Origin: GCA-003244245 sp050699595
Lineage (GTDB): Bacteria > Actinomycetota > Actinomycetes > Mycobacteriales > Pseudonocardiaceae
NCBI GenBank assembly: GCA_050699595.1
Contig: JBOHFI010000024.1
Coordinates: forward strand, 1-64,000
DNA length: 64,000 bases
Reading direction: 5' to 3'
Made by a program: the position numbers and the translations under genes. The notes beneath the pieces are model-generated. The model did not search any database, was not told the origin of the DNA, and worked only from the letters and a program-made list of their open reading frames with translations. The first letter of the stretch is position 1; each line of letters starts with the position of its first letter. Of this stretch, positions 32,606-42,257 are shown piece after piece.

Positions 32606-34261
32606 ATGGGATCACATGACTTGGGCTCACCTCACCTGTGGACGGAACAGACCACCATGGCGGCCGCGACCCTCGTGTCCGAGATATCGTCCGACGCCTA
32701 CGGAGTGGTCTCGCCGTCGGTCTACGAGACAGCTCGCCTGGTCACGCTGGCCCCGTGGCTTGCCGGGCACCCGCAACGAGTGCTGTTTCTCCTGCGGAGC
32801 CAGCGCCGAGACGGCAGCTGGGGTGGTCCGGACGGCTACGGCCTCGTCCCGACGTTGAGTGCCACCGAGGCGCTGCTGACGAGCCTGCGACGGTGGCACC
32901 ACGGCGGGAACTCCCCGCCTGGCGACTATGCGGACATGGTCAGCGCGGCCGACCGCGGGTTGCACAGGCTGTTCCGGTGGCTGCGGGCCGACGGGCGGGT
33001 CACCCTCCCGGACACGATCGCGGCGGAGATCGTGGTCCCCGCCCTGATCGAGCAGGTCAACGTGCACCTGGACGGGTTCACGCCGCAAGCGGTGACCGGG
33101 CTGGACAGCTGGCGCGGCAGTGGCCGGCTCGTGACGCCCCCTGGGGTGGACGGCGAGCTGCTGGCGCGGCTGGGCCATCTGGTGCGTCAAGGCCATGCGC
33201 TGCCGGCCAAGCTGCTGCATTCACTCGAGGCGATCGGTCCCGCGGTGCGGGGTGCGGCCTTCGTCCACCCGGTGCACGGCGCGGTGGGCTGCTCACCAGC
33301 GGCGACCGTGGCTTGGCTGCCGGACCGCACGGGCTGCCATGCGGTGGTGGGCTATCTGGAAACCGTGCAGAAGCGCGGTGGTGGTCCGGTACCCGGGGTC
33401 ACGCCTATCACCGTCTTCGAGCGGGCCTGGGTGTTGGCCGCGCTCACCACGGCGGGCATCGGCGTGACGGTGCCTCCCGGGCTGGTGGGCAGCTTGCACG
33501 CGGCGTTCGATGAACGTGGTGTCGCTGCAGGCCCCGGTCTACCTCCGGACTCCGACGACACGGCCGCCGCCTTGTACGCGTTGGCACAGTTGGGTAGCCC
33601 CCGCTCACCGGACTGTCTGTTGGCGTATCAGGTGGACGCACATTTCAGTTGTTTTCCCGACGAACGCACGCCTTCGATCAGCGCCAACGCCCACGTCCTC
33701 CAGACATTGAGCAGGTATTCGGGGCACGACTCGCCGCACCGTTTTCGCTACCAAACCACGATGGGCAGGCTCTCGGGGTGGCTACGCGACCACCAGGAAG
33801 CTGATGGAAGCTGGTGGGATAAATGGCACGCCTCACCCTATTACGCGACCGCGCGTTGCGCTACAGCACTTCATCGGCACAGCCGAAGCGCATCCGCCGC
33901 CGCAGTGTCTCGGGCCGTGCAATGGCTGCTCGACAGCCAACGTGAGGATGGGTCATGGGGGCGATGGAGCGGCACCCGCGAAGAAACCGCGTACGCGGTG
34001 CGAACCTTGTTGCAGACGAGTGTGTCTCGAGCCGACAGTACAGTCGAGCAGGCCGCCGCCCGCGGGTGCGTATTCCTGCAACGATCGACGGGAGGCCACG
34101 AGCACCCGCCGCTGTGGCACGACAAAGACCTGTACACCCCACTCAGGGTGGTGCGAGCGGAGGAGCTGGCCGCGCTACACCTCGCATACGCTCATCCCCG
34201 CGTCGCCGAGATCGTCGCCTACCGGGTCGCGGAGGAGTTCGAACGAGAGGCTGTGGGGTAA
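32606..34261 (+). CDS. Class II (protonation-type) diterpene cyclase
   Basis: The ATG at 32606 is preceded by a G-run; ATG 32657 is an alternative giving 534 residues. The protein belongs to the squalene-hopene/ent-CPP synthase superfamily. It has an N-terminal ISSDAYGVVSPSVYETARLV like Rv3377c-type cyclases and repeated QW-like motifs (RDGSWGG near 70, EADGSWW, REDGSWGRW). The catalytic acid DxDD motif reads D315-S-D-D in LPPDSDDTAAAL. No DDxxD class I motif is seen. It would protonate and cyclise a geranylgeranyl diphosphate-like substrate while keeping the diphosphate. P450 and UbiA genes follow as a tight operon. Confidence 0.85.
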   Translation: MGSHDLGSPHLWTEQTTMAAATLVSEISSDAYGVVSPSVYETARLVTLAPWLAGHPQRVLFLLRSQRRDGSWGGPDGYGLVPTLSATEALLTSLRRWHHGGNSPPGDYADMVSAADRGLHRLFRWLRADGRVTLPDTIAAEIVVPALIEQVNVHLDGFTPQAVTGLDSWRGSGRLVTPPGVDGELLARLGHLVRQGHALPAKLLHSLEAIGPAVRGAAFVHPVHGAVGCSPAATVAWLPDRTGCHAVVGYLETVQKRGGGPVPGVTPITVFERAWVLAALTTAGIGVTVPPGLVGSLHAAFDERGVAAGPGLPPDSDDTAAALYALAQLGSPRSPDCLLAYQVDAHFSCFPDERTPSISANAHVLQTLSRYSGHDSPHRFRYQTTMGRLSGWLRDHQEADGSWWDKWHASPYYATARCATALHRHSRSASAAAVSRAVQWLLDSQREDGSWGRWSGTREETAYAVRTLLQTSVSRADSTVEQAAARGCVFLQRSTGGHEHPPLWHDKDLYTPLRVVRAEELAALHLAYAHPRVAEIVAYRVAEEFEREAVG

Positions 34262-34267
34262 GGCTCG

Positions 34268-35551
34268 ATGAACCGAAACGAGTTCCGCTTCGCGTTCCAG
34301 ACGTTACCGTTCCTAGACTCCCACGAGGCTGATCCCGCTGGTGTTCTCGAAATTCGCGCGCGGCCCACGCCGAAGCTGCTGGTATGGCACCCGGAAGGGA
34401 TTGACTGGATCTTCCGGACCGACCGGCACCTGCACCATGCGTCCAGCCGCACCCTGCGCCCTCTGCTCGGGCGAAAGTCCCTGCTGGGAGCAGAAGGGCC
34501 TCGGCACGCCGCGTACCGGCGAGTGCTCGGTCCCGCGCTGCGCGGCCATCAGTTGCAGATTTGTCGCAACATTGTTTCCGACACTGTCCACGCCGCGATC
34601 GGCGCGTTGGCTCCAGAAGCTGTCATCAGCTTGATCGAATGGACCAGAAAAATCACACTCCGCGTCACCGGTCAGATTCTCCTGGGCCGCTTCGACGACT
34701 TGTTACTCACAATGTTCAGCGCTCGTGTCGACAGCGTGTTGGGCTCACGCAGCCGTACATTGGCCTACCGTCACCTCCATGTGCAGGCGTGGTCGAGCGC
34801 TGGCCGGCGGTTCTTCTTCCGCGGTCGCCGCACACTGGACGAGATGTTACTGAGGAGCGCGAAAACCACCCGACCGCCCGCGCTGGCGGCCCTGCTGCTG
34901 GCGGGTGACGGACCACTCGGGGTGCTCGACGATGACGAGCTACGGGACCAGATCATGTCCTTGCTGTTCGCCGGGCATGAGACCACCGCGTCGACGACGG
35001 CATGGATACTTCACTGGCTGGGCCGCGACGAGCGCGTGCGTCATGACGTCATCGCCGAGCTGGCTGCGACCTCCGATGACGGTTCGGACCCCGCACAGGT
35101 TCCGCTACTGCATGCCGTGACCCAAGAAGCGCTGAGGCTGTCTCCGCCCGCGATCATCGCCGGGAAACGAATACTGACCGAGGACAGCGAACTGCTCGGC
35201 AGGCCATTACCGACGGGTACCGTTCTCACTCCATGCATGTATCTTGCGCATCGCCAACCGGACCAGTTCCCGAATCCATCCCGATTCGACCCGCACCGTT
35301 TTCTCGGTGGCCGGGCTCCGCGCCGACACTACTTCCCGTTCGGTGGTGGAACCCGGCGCTGTCTGGGCAGCGAACTGGCCATGATGGAAGTACGTATGAT
35401 CATCGCCGCAGTGCTCCGTCATTGCCGGCTGCACTGTGTCAACCCCGAATCCGGTATTCCCGAGCTACGCGGCCCGGCCATGACCCTGGCGCGGGGTTTA
35501 CGAATGTCGATCACCCCACACCGTATGGCACTCCGGAACGTTCCCGCGTGA
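34268..35551 (+). CDS. Cytochrome P450
   Basis: The 427-residue P450 starts six bases after the cyclase stop. The I-helix motif AGHETT is at 235-240, the ExxR motif is E287-R290 (EALRLSPP) and the haem ligand is Cys365 in FPFGGGTRRCLG. There is no membrane anchor, so it is a soluble bacterial P450 needing outside ferredoxin and reductase, which are not encoded nearby. The position implies oxidation of the cyclised terpene. Its stop overlaps the UbiA start (GTGA). Confidence 0.92.
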   Translation: MNRNEFRFAFQTLPFLDSHEADPAGVLEIRARPTPKLLVWHPEGIDWIFRTDRHLHHASSRTLRPLLGRKSLLGAEGPRHAAYRRVLGPALRGHQLQICRNIVSDTVHAAIGALAPEAVISLIEWTRKITLRVTGQILLGRFDDLLLTMFSARVDSVLGSRSRTLAYRHLHVQAWSSAGRRFFFRGRRTLDEMLLRSAKTTRPPALAALLLAGDGPLGVLDDDELRDQIMSLLFAGHETTASTTAWILHWLGRDERVRHDVIAELAATSDDGSDPAQVPLLHAVTQEALRLSPPAIIAGKRILTEDSELLGRPLPTGTVLTPCMYLAHRQPDQFPNPSRFDPHRFLGGRAPRRHYFPFGGGTRRCLGSELAMMEVRMIIAAVLRHCRLHCVNPESGIPELRGPAMTLARGLRMSITPHRMALRNVPA

Positions 35552-36486
35552 GCAGATATCGGGACGTCGTCCGAGTTCACCGCCTTGAGTACCCGTTCCC
35601 GGTCCACTACCTGTGTCACGCGGTGTTGGGCGCCTGCTATGGTTCAAGCGACGCTCGACAGCTGTTCACCGCGCCCGTCCTCCTCGCCATCATCGCGAAC
35701 CTCCTCGCCATCGTGGGTGGAAACCCACTCAACGCCGCCGTCGATATCTCGACCGATGCGTACACCCAGGGCAAGCGGGACATCGCCCACGCGGCACTCC
35801 GGCTCGGCCGTCACCGTGCCATGAGTTGGACCGCGACAGAGATGATGTTCGCACTAGCGGCGGCTATCGCGACCTCGCTGTGGCTGGACCGCGCGCTCAT
35901 CGCGGTCGGTGTAGGCCTGACGATTGCACTCTGTCTGCTCTACAATCTCGAGCCGGTCCGGCTCAAGCGTCGAGGACTCGCCAACCCCATCACGATTGCA
36001 CTGACCACGGGACCGCTGCCGAGCCTCGTCGCCTACAGCGCTGTACGACCTGATCTCACCGCATCGGTGTGGCTGATCTTCATTGGGATTGGGATACTGA
36101 TCACGGGGCGCGCCCTATGGTGGGCAGTACCGGACCAGATCGGTGACAAGGCGACAGGAATGACGACGCCGACCGTCCGATACGGCTCATCGCAGGCGCT
36201 CACCATCGCCTGCGATGCGACCATGGTCGGACTCGTCCTGCTCGGTTGGGGTCTGTGGTGGCGCTACGGGCCGTTGTGGGCGTTGCTGGGAACAGCCGTC
36301 AATGGGCCATTCCTGCTCAGCAAACTCGTGCTACTGCGCCGTTCACCCGACCGTGGCTTTCCGAACCGCGGCCCCCGGAACCTTACCGTACCGGATCCTA
36401 CACAGATGCGTCGACGAGAACTCTCCTCCGTCATGATTGCCGACATATTTCTGGTGTTGCTCCCGCTGGTCGCCCGAGGAACGTGA
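35548..36486 (+). CDS. UbiA-superfamily prenyltransferase (or UbiA-type terpene cyclase)
   Basis: The GTG at 35548 overlaps the P450 stop and gives 312 residues with about eight or nine hydrophobic helices. The first Asp-rich motif is N62-AAV-D66-IST-D70 followed by KRD. The second is D206-QIG-D210 in VPDQIGDKATGM. Both bind Mg-diphosphate in UbiA enzymes. In this operon it might attach a prenyl chain to an acceptor before cyclisation, as in meroterpenoid pathways. Alternatively it might ionise the class II product, since some UbiA proteins act as terpene cyclases. Which one applies is not decidable from sequence. Confidence 0.82.
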   Translation: MSRYRDVVRVHRLEYPFPVHYLCHAVLGACYGSSDARQLFTAPVLLAIIANLLAIVGGNPLNAAVDISTDAYTQGKRDIAHAALRLGRHRAMSWTATEMMFALAAAIATSLWLDRALIAVGVGLTIALCLLYNLEPVRLKRRGLANPITIALTTGPLPSLVAYSAVRPDLTASVWLIFIGIGILITGRALWWAVPDQIGDKATGMTTPTVRYGSSQALTIACDATMVGLVLLGWGLWWRYGPLWALLGTAVNGPFLLSKLVLLRRSPDRGFPNRGPRNLTVPDPTQMRRRELSSVMIADIFLVLLPLVARGT

Positions 36487-36490
36487 CGAG

Positions 36491-37300
36491 TCACACTTTC
36501 CGGCCGAGTCCACAATACGCCGGGAAACCTTCTGGATCCACGGGTGCGCCCCCGCTCAGCTTCGCGCGCCATAGCGGGACCGGAACGATACCCGGATCCA
36601 CGAGATCCAGACTGTCGAAGAATCTCGCGACCTGCGTAAGGTTACGGAAGGTGAGCGGTGGAACCGGAATGTGGTAGAAATCCTCGAATATCCTCAGGCC
36701 GGTCACGAGGGACTCATCGTGACCACTATGCGCGACGGACAGGTGACTACCGGGACATAACGCGTCCAGGTAGGACGCCATGAAGCCGACTGGATCGTCG
36801 GTGTCGGGAATATGGTGCAACACATCGATCGCCAGCACGGCGACCGGTGCACCCAGGTCGAGCAGCCCACATCGCCTGGTGGCATCGAGCACCTGCTCCG
36901 GCCGGCGGAAGTCGGCGCGCACCATAGCGGCATCGTGGTTGCCGGCCAACAGGTTATGGCCCTCCGCTACAACCCACGGGTCTATATCCACGTGCATCAC
37001 ACGACAACCGGGACTGAGATCCTGCGCCACCTCGTGCACGTTGCTCGCGGTAGGCAGGCCTGATCCGAGATCCAGGAACTGCCGCACCCCCGCCCGCACC
37101 AGATACCGCACCACACGACCCAGAAACGCCCGATAGACGCGTACCACGTGCGGCAGATGCGGCGCTCCCAGCAAGATGCGCTCAGCGATCTCGCGATCGG
37201 CCGCGTTGTGGTGCGACCCACCCAACCAGCAGTCACGGATTCCCGCAGTGGTCCACGGTCCCGAACCGTTTTCAATCAGAGTCCCGACTGGCCGCGACAC
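36491..37300 (-). CDS. SAM-dependent methyltransferase, DUF574/PF04672 type
   Basis: The 269-residue protein has RDCWLGGSHHNAADREIAERIL, the N-terminal hallmark of the actinobacterial S-adenosyl methyltransferase family PF04672. The SAM motif FLDLGSGLPTASNVHEVA follows in adjoining segments, then VMHVDIDPWVV, VLAIDVLHHIPD and SHLSVAHS. It is convergent with the UbiA gene, four bases apart. This family is highly expanded in actinomycetes with unknown substrates, so membership in the terpene pathway is possible but not shown. Confidence 0.85.
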   Translation of the reverse strand: MSRPVGTLIENGSGPWTTAGIRDCWLGGSHHNAADREIAERILLGAPHLPHVVRVYRAFLGRVVRYLVRAGVRQFLDLGSGLPTASNVHEVAQDLSPGCRVMHVDIDPWVVAEGHNLLAGNHDAAMVRADFRRPEQVLDATRRCGLLDLGAPVAVLAIDVLHHIPDTDDPVGFMASYLDALCPGSHLSVAHSGHDESLVTGLRIFEDFYHIPVPPLTFRNLTQVARFFDSLDLVDPGIVPVPLWRAKLSGGAPVDPEGFPAYCGLGRKV

Positions 37301-37504
37301 CCTCGTTCACCCATCCCTTCGAGTAGTCAATTCCTCCACGCGGCAACACAGGCACTGCCGAGGATGACATAACGCCAGATGAACTGTACGTCGCATCACC
37401 CTCGCGCTCGCCGGAGACTGCGAACCTACACCCGAACCGGCTCCAGCCGGAATCCAACCCAGGGTTGAAAGATACATCACAATCCGTGCTTCGGCGACCA
37501 GCAC

Positions 37505-38509
37505 TCACCGAACTTCGATCAGATGCTCATTCCGCGCCACCAGCTCGCCGATCACGGGTGCGCCGGGCACCTCACCGGCCACCAGCAGACCGCCGGAGGT
37601 CTGGGCGTCGGCCAGCAGCAGCAACTCATCCTCGTCTACCGGCGCCGACGCCGCGACGTGCGGGCGCACCCAGTCCAGGTTGCGCCGGGTACCCCCGCTG
37701 ACGTAGCCCTGCGCCAGCGCCTGCCGGGCGCCGTCCAGGTAGGGGATCGCGGCGGCGTCCAGCACCGCCGAGACACCGCTGGCGCGGGCCAACTTCATGA
37801 GGTGCCCGAGCAGGCCGAAACCGGTGACATCGGTGGCGCACCGAACGCCGGCCGCGACGGCGGCCGCGGCCGCGGCCGAGTTGAGCGTCGTCATCGTCTC
37901 CACGGCATGCGGGAACATCTCGCCGGTGGCCTTGTGCCTGCTGTTGAGCACCCCGACGCCGAGCGGTTTGGTCAACGACAGCGGCATTCCCGCCACGCCC
38001 GCGTCGTTGCGCAGGATCTGTCGCGGGTCGGCGACGCCGGTGACGGCCATGCCGTATTTGGGTTCCGGGTCGTCCACACTGTGCCCCCCGGCCAGGTGGC
38101 AGCCGGCGACGGCGCACACGTCACGGCCGCCCCGCAGCACCTCGGCGGCCAGCTCGAGCGGCAGCACCGCACGCGGCCAGCCGAGCAGATTCACCGCGAC
38201 CACCGGGCGCCCGCCCATGGCATACACGTCAGACAGCGCGTTGGCAGCCGCGATCCGGCCCCAGTCGTAGGGGTCATCGACCACCGGAGTGAAGAAGTCC
38301 GCGGTGGCGATCACGGCCAGACCATGCTGGATCCGCACCACCGCGGCGTCGTCGCCGTTATCCAGGCCGACGATCAGCTCACCGGCCGGGTCGGTCACCA
38401 CGGCGCCGAGGAGCCCGGCCAGCACCGACTCCAGCTCACCGGGAGGAATCTTGCACGCACAGCCACCCCCCTGCGCATACTGCGTGAGCCGGATCGTGGC
38501 GACCGCCAT
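37505..38509 (-). CDS. selD: Selenide, water dikinase
   Basis: The start at ATG 38509 (MAVATIRLTQYAQGGGCACKI) places the catalytic Cys in GGCACK. The UGU codon shows the Cys form, not selenocysteine. Other motifs are VGLDNGDDAAVVRI, ADFFTPVVDDPYDWGRIAAANALSDVYAMGG in adjoining segments and KYGMAVTGVADP. The enzyme makes selenophosphate from selenide and ATP for selenocysteine or selenouridine synthesis. No selA, selB or tRNA-Sec is visible in the window. It is flanked by about 200 bases of non-coding DNA on the 3' side. Confidence 0.92.
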   Translation of the reverse strand: MAVATIRLTQYAQGGGCACKIPPGELESVLAGLLGAVVTDPAGELIVGLDNGDDAAVVRIQHGLAVIATADFFTPVVDDPYDWGRIAAANALSDVYAMGGRPVVAVNLLGWPRAVLPLELAAEVLRGGRDVCAVAGCHLAGGHSVDDPEPKYGMAVTGVADPRQILRNDAGVAGMPLSLTKPLGVGVLNSRHKATGEMFPHAVETMTTLNSAAAAAAVAAGVRCATDVTGFGLLGHLMKLARASGVSAVLDAAAIPYLDGARQALAQGYVSGGTRRNLDWVRPHVAASAPVDEDELLLLADAQTSGGLLVAGEVPGAPVIGELVARNEHLIEVR

Positions 38510-38626
38510 AGCAACCACCCTAACCGGCCACGTCTCACGGGCGGGCAGGCGAGGCTCACCGCAAGGTTGCACTCGGCACCGACGCGCAGGCGGCGGTGAA
38601 GGAACGGCGTTCCCGACTCTGCTGTC

Positions 38627-38686
38627 GCCGAGTTCGACGTGAGGGTCGTGCGACGATGGGGACACGACCAGGGTGTCGAACTCGGC
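38627..38686. repeat. 60-bp inverted-repeat element, copy B
   Basis: Perfect 12-bp arms gccgagttcgac and gtcgaactcggc flank 36 bases, with a further inner pairing tcgtg/cacga. It is located between selD and the alcohol dehydrogenase gene. A direct duplication of ctcggcgtactggga starts inside the right arm (38681-38710). Confidence 0.85.
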
Positions 38687-38804
38687 GTACTGGGACTCGG
38701 CGTACTGGGAGTGGTCGATCAGGCAGGGGTGTGATCGCGTTGCTGACCAGCTTCGGCTACGCCGACATCATCGATCAAAGTCGTCCGCTGACTCCGTCAG
38801 CTTC

Positions 38805-39800
38805 ATGAGCAGAGCCTGGCGGGTGCGGCGGCCGGGACCGATGAGCACTCGCCCTCTGGCGCTGGTGCGGGAGTCGCCGCCGCTCCCGGCCGCTGATGAG
38901 CTGCTGGTGCGGGTGTTGGCGTGCGGGGTGTGCCGGACCGACCTGCACGTCACAGAAGGTGACCTACCAGTCCACCGGCTGGGTGTTGTCCCCGGCCATG
39001 AGGTGGTCGGCGAAGTCGTCGAATCCGCTGCCGGCCCGTTCGAGACAGGGCAGCGGGTGGGCATCGCCTGGCTGCGCCGCACCTGTGGACAGTGCCGGTA
39101 CTGCACCCGCGGGTCGGAGAACCTGTGCCCGCGTTCGGAGTACACCGGTTGGGACGCCGACGGCGGGTACGCCGACTACACCACGGTGCCCGCCGACTAC
39201 GCCTATCCGCTGCCCGAAGGCTATTCCGACACCGAGCTCGCGCCGCTGCTGTGCGCGGGCATCATCGGGTGGCGAGCGCTGGCTCGGGCGAACCTGCCGC
39301 CAGGCGGGCGCCTCGCCCTCTACGGGTTCGGCGCCAGCGCGCATCTCACCGCGCAGATCGCCCTGGCCCAAGGCGCGGCCGTGCACGTGCTGACCCGCAG
39401 CTCACTGGCCCGAGAGCTCGCCCTGGCGCTGGGCGCCACCTCGGTGGGCGGGGCCGCCGACGCGCCGCCGGAGCCGGTCGACTCCGCGATCCTGTTCGCC
39501 CCGGCCGGGGAGCTGGTGCCGTTCGCGCTGGCCGCGCTCGACCGGGGCGGCACCCTGGCGCTGGCCGGCATCCACCTGAGCGACATTCCGATACTGCACT
39601 ACCAGCGGCACCTGTTCTCCGAACGGCAGCTCCGCAGCGTCACGGCCAACACCCGGCGCGACGGTCACGAGTTCCTGCGCTTCGCCGCCGAGCACCGGCT
39701 GCACGTGGTGACCACCCCCTACCCGCTGGACCGGGCCGACGCCGCGCTGACCGATCTCGCCGCCGGCCGAGTACACGGCGCGGCCGTCCTCATCGGCTGA
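38805..39800 (+). CDS. Zinc-dependent alcohol dehydrogenase
   Basis: The 331-residue medium-chain dehydrogenase starts MSRAWRVRRPGPMSTRPL. The catalytic zinc site is CGVCRTDLHVTEGD plus GHEVVGEVV, and the structural zinc site is CGQCRYCTRGSENLC. The NAD-binding loop is YGFGASAHLTAQIA, with Ala/Ser replacing one Gly of the usual GxGxxG. It resembles the AdhP/YahK-like zinc-ADH group that oxidises short alcohols with NAD. Its last 11 bases overlap the convergent lipoprotein gene. Upstream frames through the repeat are not coding. Confidence 0.88.
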   Translation: MSRAWRVRRPGPMSTRPLALVRESPPLPAADELLVRVLACGVCRTDLHVTEGDLPVHRLGVVPGHEVVGEVVESAAGPFETGQRVGIAWLRRTCGQCRYCTRGSENLCPRSEYTGWDADGGYADYTTVPADYAYPLPEGYSDTELAPLLCAGIIGWRALARANLPPGGRLALYGFGASAHLTAQIALAQGAAVHVLTRSSLARELALALGATSVGGAADAPPEPVDSAILFAPAGELVPFALAALDRGGTLALAGIHLSDIPILHYQRHLFSERQLRSVTANTRRDGHEFLRFAAEHRLHVVTTPYPLDRADAALTDLAAGRVHGAAVLIG

Positions 39801-40194
39801 CGACGGTGAAGGCTGCGGAGAGCTCGGTGGCACCGCAGGCCGCGGAGATCTGGTACCGACCGGGAGCGGCGTCCGAGCGGACGGTGGCGGTGCCGAACAG
39901 GTGCCATGGTTGGTGGCCTTCGGGGTCGCCTTTCAGCGCGCCGATGTCGAGCACCAGCGAGCGCACCAACCCAAGGTTGTCCAGGCACGCCACATCAAGC
40001 GACACCGCGGAACCGGGAGCGCCTTGTTCGGGGGACACCGTCAAGGCGTTCACCCCAGGCGCTGACGTCGTGCGCCCCGGGAGCTCGGTGGTGTGACTCG
40101 ACGACGAGCTGGGTTCGCTCGGCCCGGCGCAGGCCCCCGTGAGCACCCCCACGCCGACGATGCCGGCGATTGCGAAGAAAGCCCGGACGCTCAT
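39790..40194 (-). CDS. Small secreted lipoprotein
   Basis: The 134-residue protein has a signal peptide (MSVRAFFAIAGIVGVGVLTGAC) with lipobox LTGAC. A Ser-rich linker follows (SEPSSSSSHTTELPG), then an Ig-like/beta domain with one Cys pair (VACLDNLG and SAACGATEL). Lipidation at the Cys would anchor it outside the membrane. No family is recognised. It converges with the alcohol dehydrogenase and overlaps its end slightly. Confidence 0.75.
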   Translation of the reverse strand: MSVRAFFAIAGIVGVGVLTGACAGPSEPSSSSSHTTELPGRTTSAPGVNALTVSPEQGAPGSAVSLDVACLDNLGLVRSLVLDIGALKGDPEGHQPWHLFGTATVRSDAAPGRYQISAACGATELSAAFTVVSR

Positions 40195-40338
40195 GTCAGC
40201 GCAGTGTGCCGGCGATGGATTTGAGACCTGGGGCGCCCTCGACCCAATTCAACCGACATCCCGACATTATGCGCATCCAGCGGGCCAACGGGGTAAATCG
40301 CGCTGGATAACCCCGCTGAGTCCGCTGGATGCGGCAGG

Positions 40339-42165
40339 TCAGAGTTGGAGGCGGTGTTTGAGAGCGTCTAGCTCGTCGTGGAGGGAAGCGGGGAGGGTGG
40401 GGCCGAGTTTGGTGAACCACTGTTCGAGGAGGGGGATCTCCGCTCGCCACTCGTCGAGGTCTACCGCTAGCGCTGCCGTGATGTCCTCGGGCGGGATGTC
40501 CAGGCCGGACAGGTCGAGCTGATCCGGGGTGGGCACCCGGCCGATCGCGGTGTCGGCCGCCGCGGCCCGGCCCTCGACACGCTCGATGATCCACTTGAGC
40601 ACGCGGCTGTTCTCCCCGAAACCCGGCCACAGGTATCGCTGGTCGCCGCCACGGCGGAACCAGTTCACGTAGAAGATCTTAGGTAGCTTGCCGGCATCGG
40701 CCTGTTTGCCGACGCCCAGCCAGTGGCCGACGTAGTCGCCGGCGTGGTAGCCGATGAACGGCAGCATCGCCATCGGGTCGCGGCGCACCTCGCCGAGCCG
40801 CCCGGCCGCCGCAGCGGTCTTCTCGCTGGACAGCGTGGCGCCCAGGAACACCCCGTGCTGCCAGTCGAAAGCCTCGTTGACCAGCGGGATGGTGCCGGCC
40901 CGACGACCACCGAACAGGATCGCCGAGATCGGCACGCCGCCCGGGTCGTCCCACTCGTCGGCGAGCACCGGGCACTGCGCCATCGGTGTGCAGTACCGGG
41001 AGTTCGGGTGCGCGCAGCGCTGCCCGGTGGCGCCGTCGGCAGGTGTCCAGTCCTGTTTGGTCCACGACGTGGCGTGCGCCGGCGTTGCCTCCATGCCCTC
41101 CCACCAGATGTCGCCGTCGTCGGTGAGCGCGACATTGGTGAAGATGGAGTTGCCGTAGTGCAGGGTGCGCATGGCGTTGGGGTTGGTCTTCCAGCTGGTT
41201 CCCGGGGCGACGCCGAAGAAGCCGTTCTCGGGGTTCACCGCGTAGAGCCGGCCGTCGGTACCGAAGCGCATCCAGGCGATGTCGTCACCCAGTGTCTCGA
41301 CCTTCCAGCCGGGGATGGTCGGCTCGAGCATCGCCAGGTTGGTCTTGCCGCACGCCGACGGGAACGCGGCCGCGACGTAATGAGTCACCCGCTCCGGGCT
41401 GGTCAGTTTGAGGATCAGCATGTGCTCGGCGAGCCAGCCCTCGTCACGGGCCATCACCGAGGCGATCCGCAGCGCGTAGCACTTCTTGCCCAGCAGCGCG
41501 TTGCCGCCGTAACCGGAACCGTAACTCCAGATCAACCGCTCCTCGGGGAAGTGGCTGATGTACTTGGTGTCGTTGCACGGCCAGGGCACGTCAGCCTGGC
41601 CGGGTTCCAGCGGGTAACCCACCGAGTGCAGGCAGGCCACGAAGTCCACCTCGCCGCCCTCGGGTGAGGTGAACTTGCCCAGCGCCGCCGCACCCATCCT
41701 GGTCATGATCTTCATCGAGCACACCACGTAGGCGGAATCGGTGATCTCGACGCCGAGTTTGGGTCTCGGATCCCCCAACGGACCCATGCAGAAGGGCACC
41801 ACGTACATCGTCCGACCACGCATGCACCCTCGGTACAACCCGGTCATGATCGATTTCATCTCAGCTGGATGCATCCAGTTGTTGGTGGGTCCGCAGTCCT
41901 GCTCGGTGTGGGAGCAGATGAAGGTGCGCTCCTCCACCCGGGCCACGTCTGAGGGGTCCGAGACGGCCCAGAACGAGTTCGGTTTGCGGTCCAACCGGGT
42001 GAACGTGCCGGTGTCGACCAGCTGTGTGGTGAGCCGGTCCCACTCCCGCTCGGATCCGTCGCACCACACGACTCGGTCGGGCCGGGTGAGTTCCGCGGTG
42101 TCACGCACCCACGTACGCAAGCGTGAGTGGATGGTCGGGGCATCGTCAAGACCCGGAATAGTCAC
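40339..42165 (-). CDS. pckG: Phosphoenolpyruvate carboxykinase (GTP)
   Basis: The 608-residue GTP-type PEPCK contains the kinase P-loop with reactive Cys, FPSACGKTNLAM. It also has ERLIWSYGSGYGGNALLGKKCYALRIAS in adjoining segments, GRRAGTIPLVNEAF and NWFRRGGDQRYLWPGFGENSRVL. It interconverts oxaloacetate and PEP. In a serine cycle it could contribute to the PEP/C4 node. It is also a normal origin-proximal gene in actinomycetes, so a link with the glyoxylate genes is only possible. It is a single gene with its own promoter region upstream. Confidence 0.97.
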   Translation of the reverse strand: MTIPGLDDAPTIHSRLRTWVRDTAELTRPDRVVWCDGSEREWDRLTTQLVDTGTFTRLDRKPNSFWAVSDPSDVARVEERTFICSHTEQDCGPTNNWMHPAEMKSIMTGLYRGCMRGRTMYVVPFCMGPLGDPRPKLGVEITDSAYVVCSMKIMTRMGAAALGKFTSPEGGEVDFVACLHSVGYPLEPGQADVPWPCNDTKYISHFPEERLIWSYGSGYGGNALLGKKCYALRIASVMARDEGWLAEHMLILKLTSPERVTHYVAAAFPSACGKTNLAMLEPTIPGWKVETLGDDIAWMRFGTDGRLYAVNPENGFFGVAPGTSWKTNPNAMRTLHYGNSIFTNVALTDDGDIWWEGMEATPAHATSWTKQDWTPADGATGQRCAHPNSRYCTPMAQCPVLADEWDDPGGVPISAILFGGRRAGTIPLVNEAFDWQHGVFLGATLSSEKTAAAAGRLGEVRRDPMAMLPFIGYHAGDYVGHWLGVGKQADAGKLPKIFYVNWFRRGGDQRYLWPGFGENSRVLKWIIERVEGRAAAADTAIGRVPTPDQLDLSGLDIPPEDITAALAVDLDEWRAEIPLLEQWFTKLGPTLPASLHDELDALKHRLQL

Positions 42166-42257
42166 CGCTCGTCTCCTTGCGTGAGTGACCAGATTAACTC
42201 TGGTGACTACCCAGCGCAGCGACTCGCGATTGAGAAATCAATCACAGCACCAGGTGG

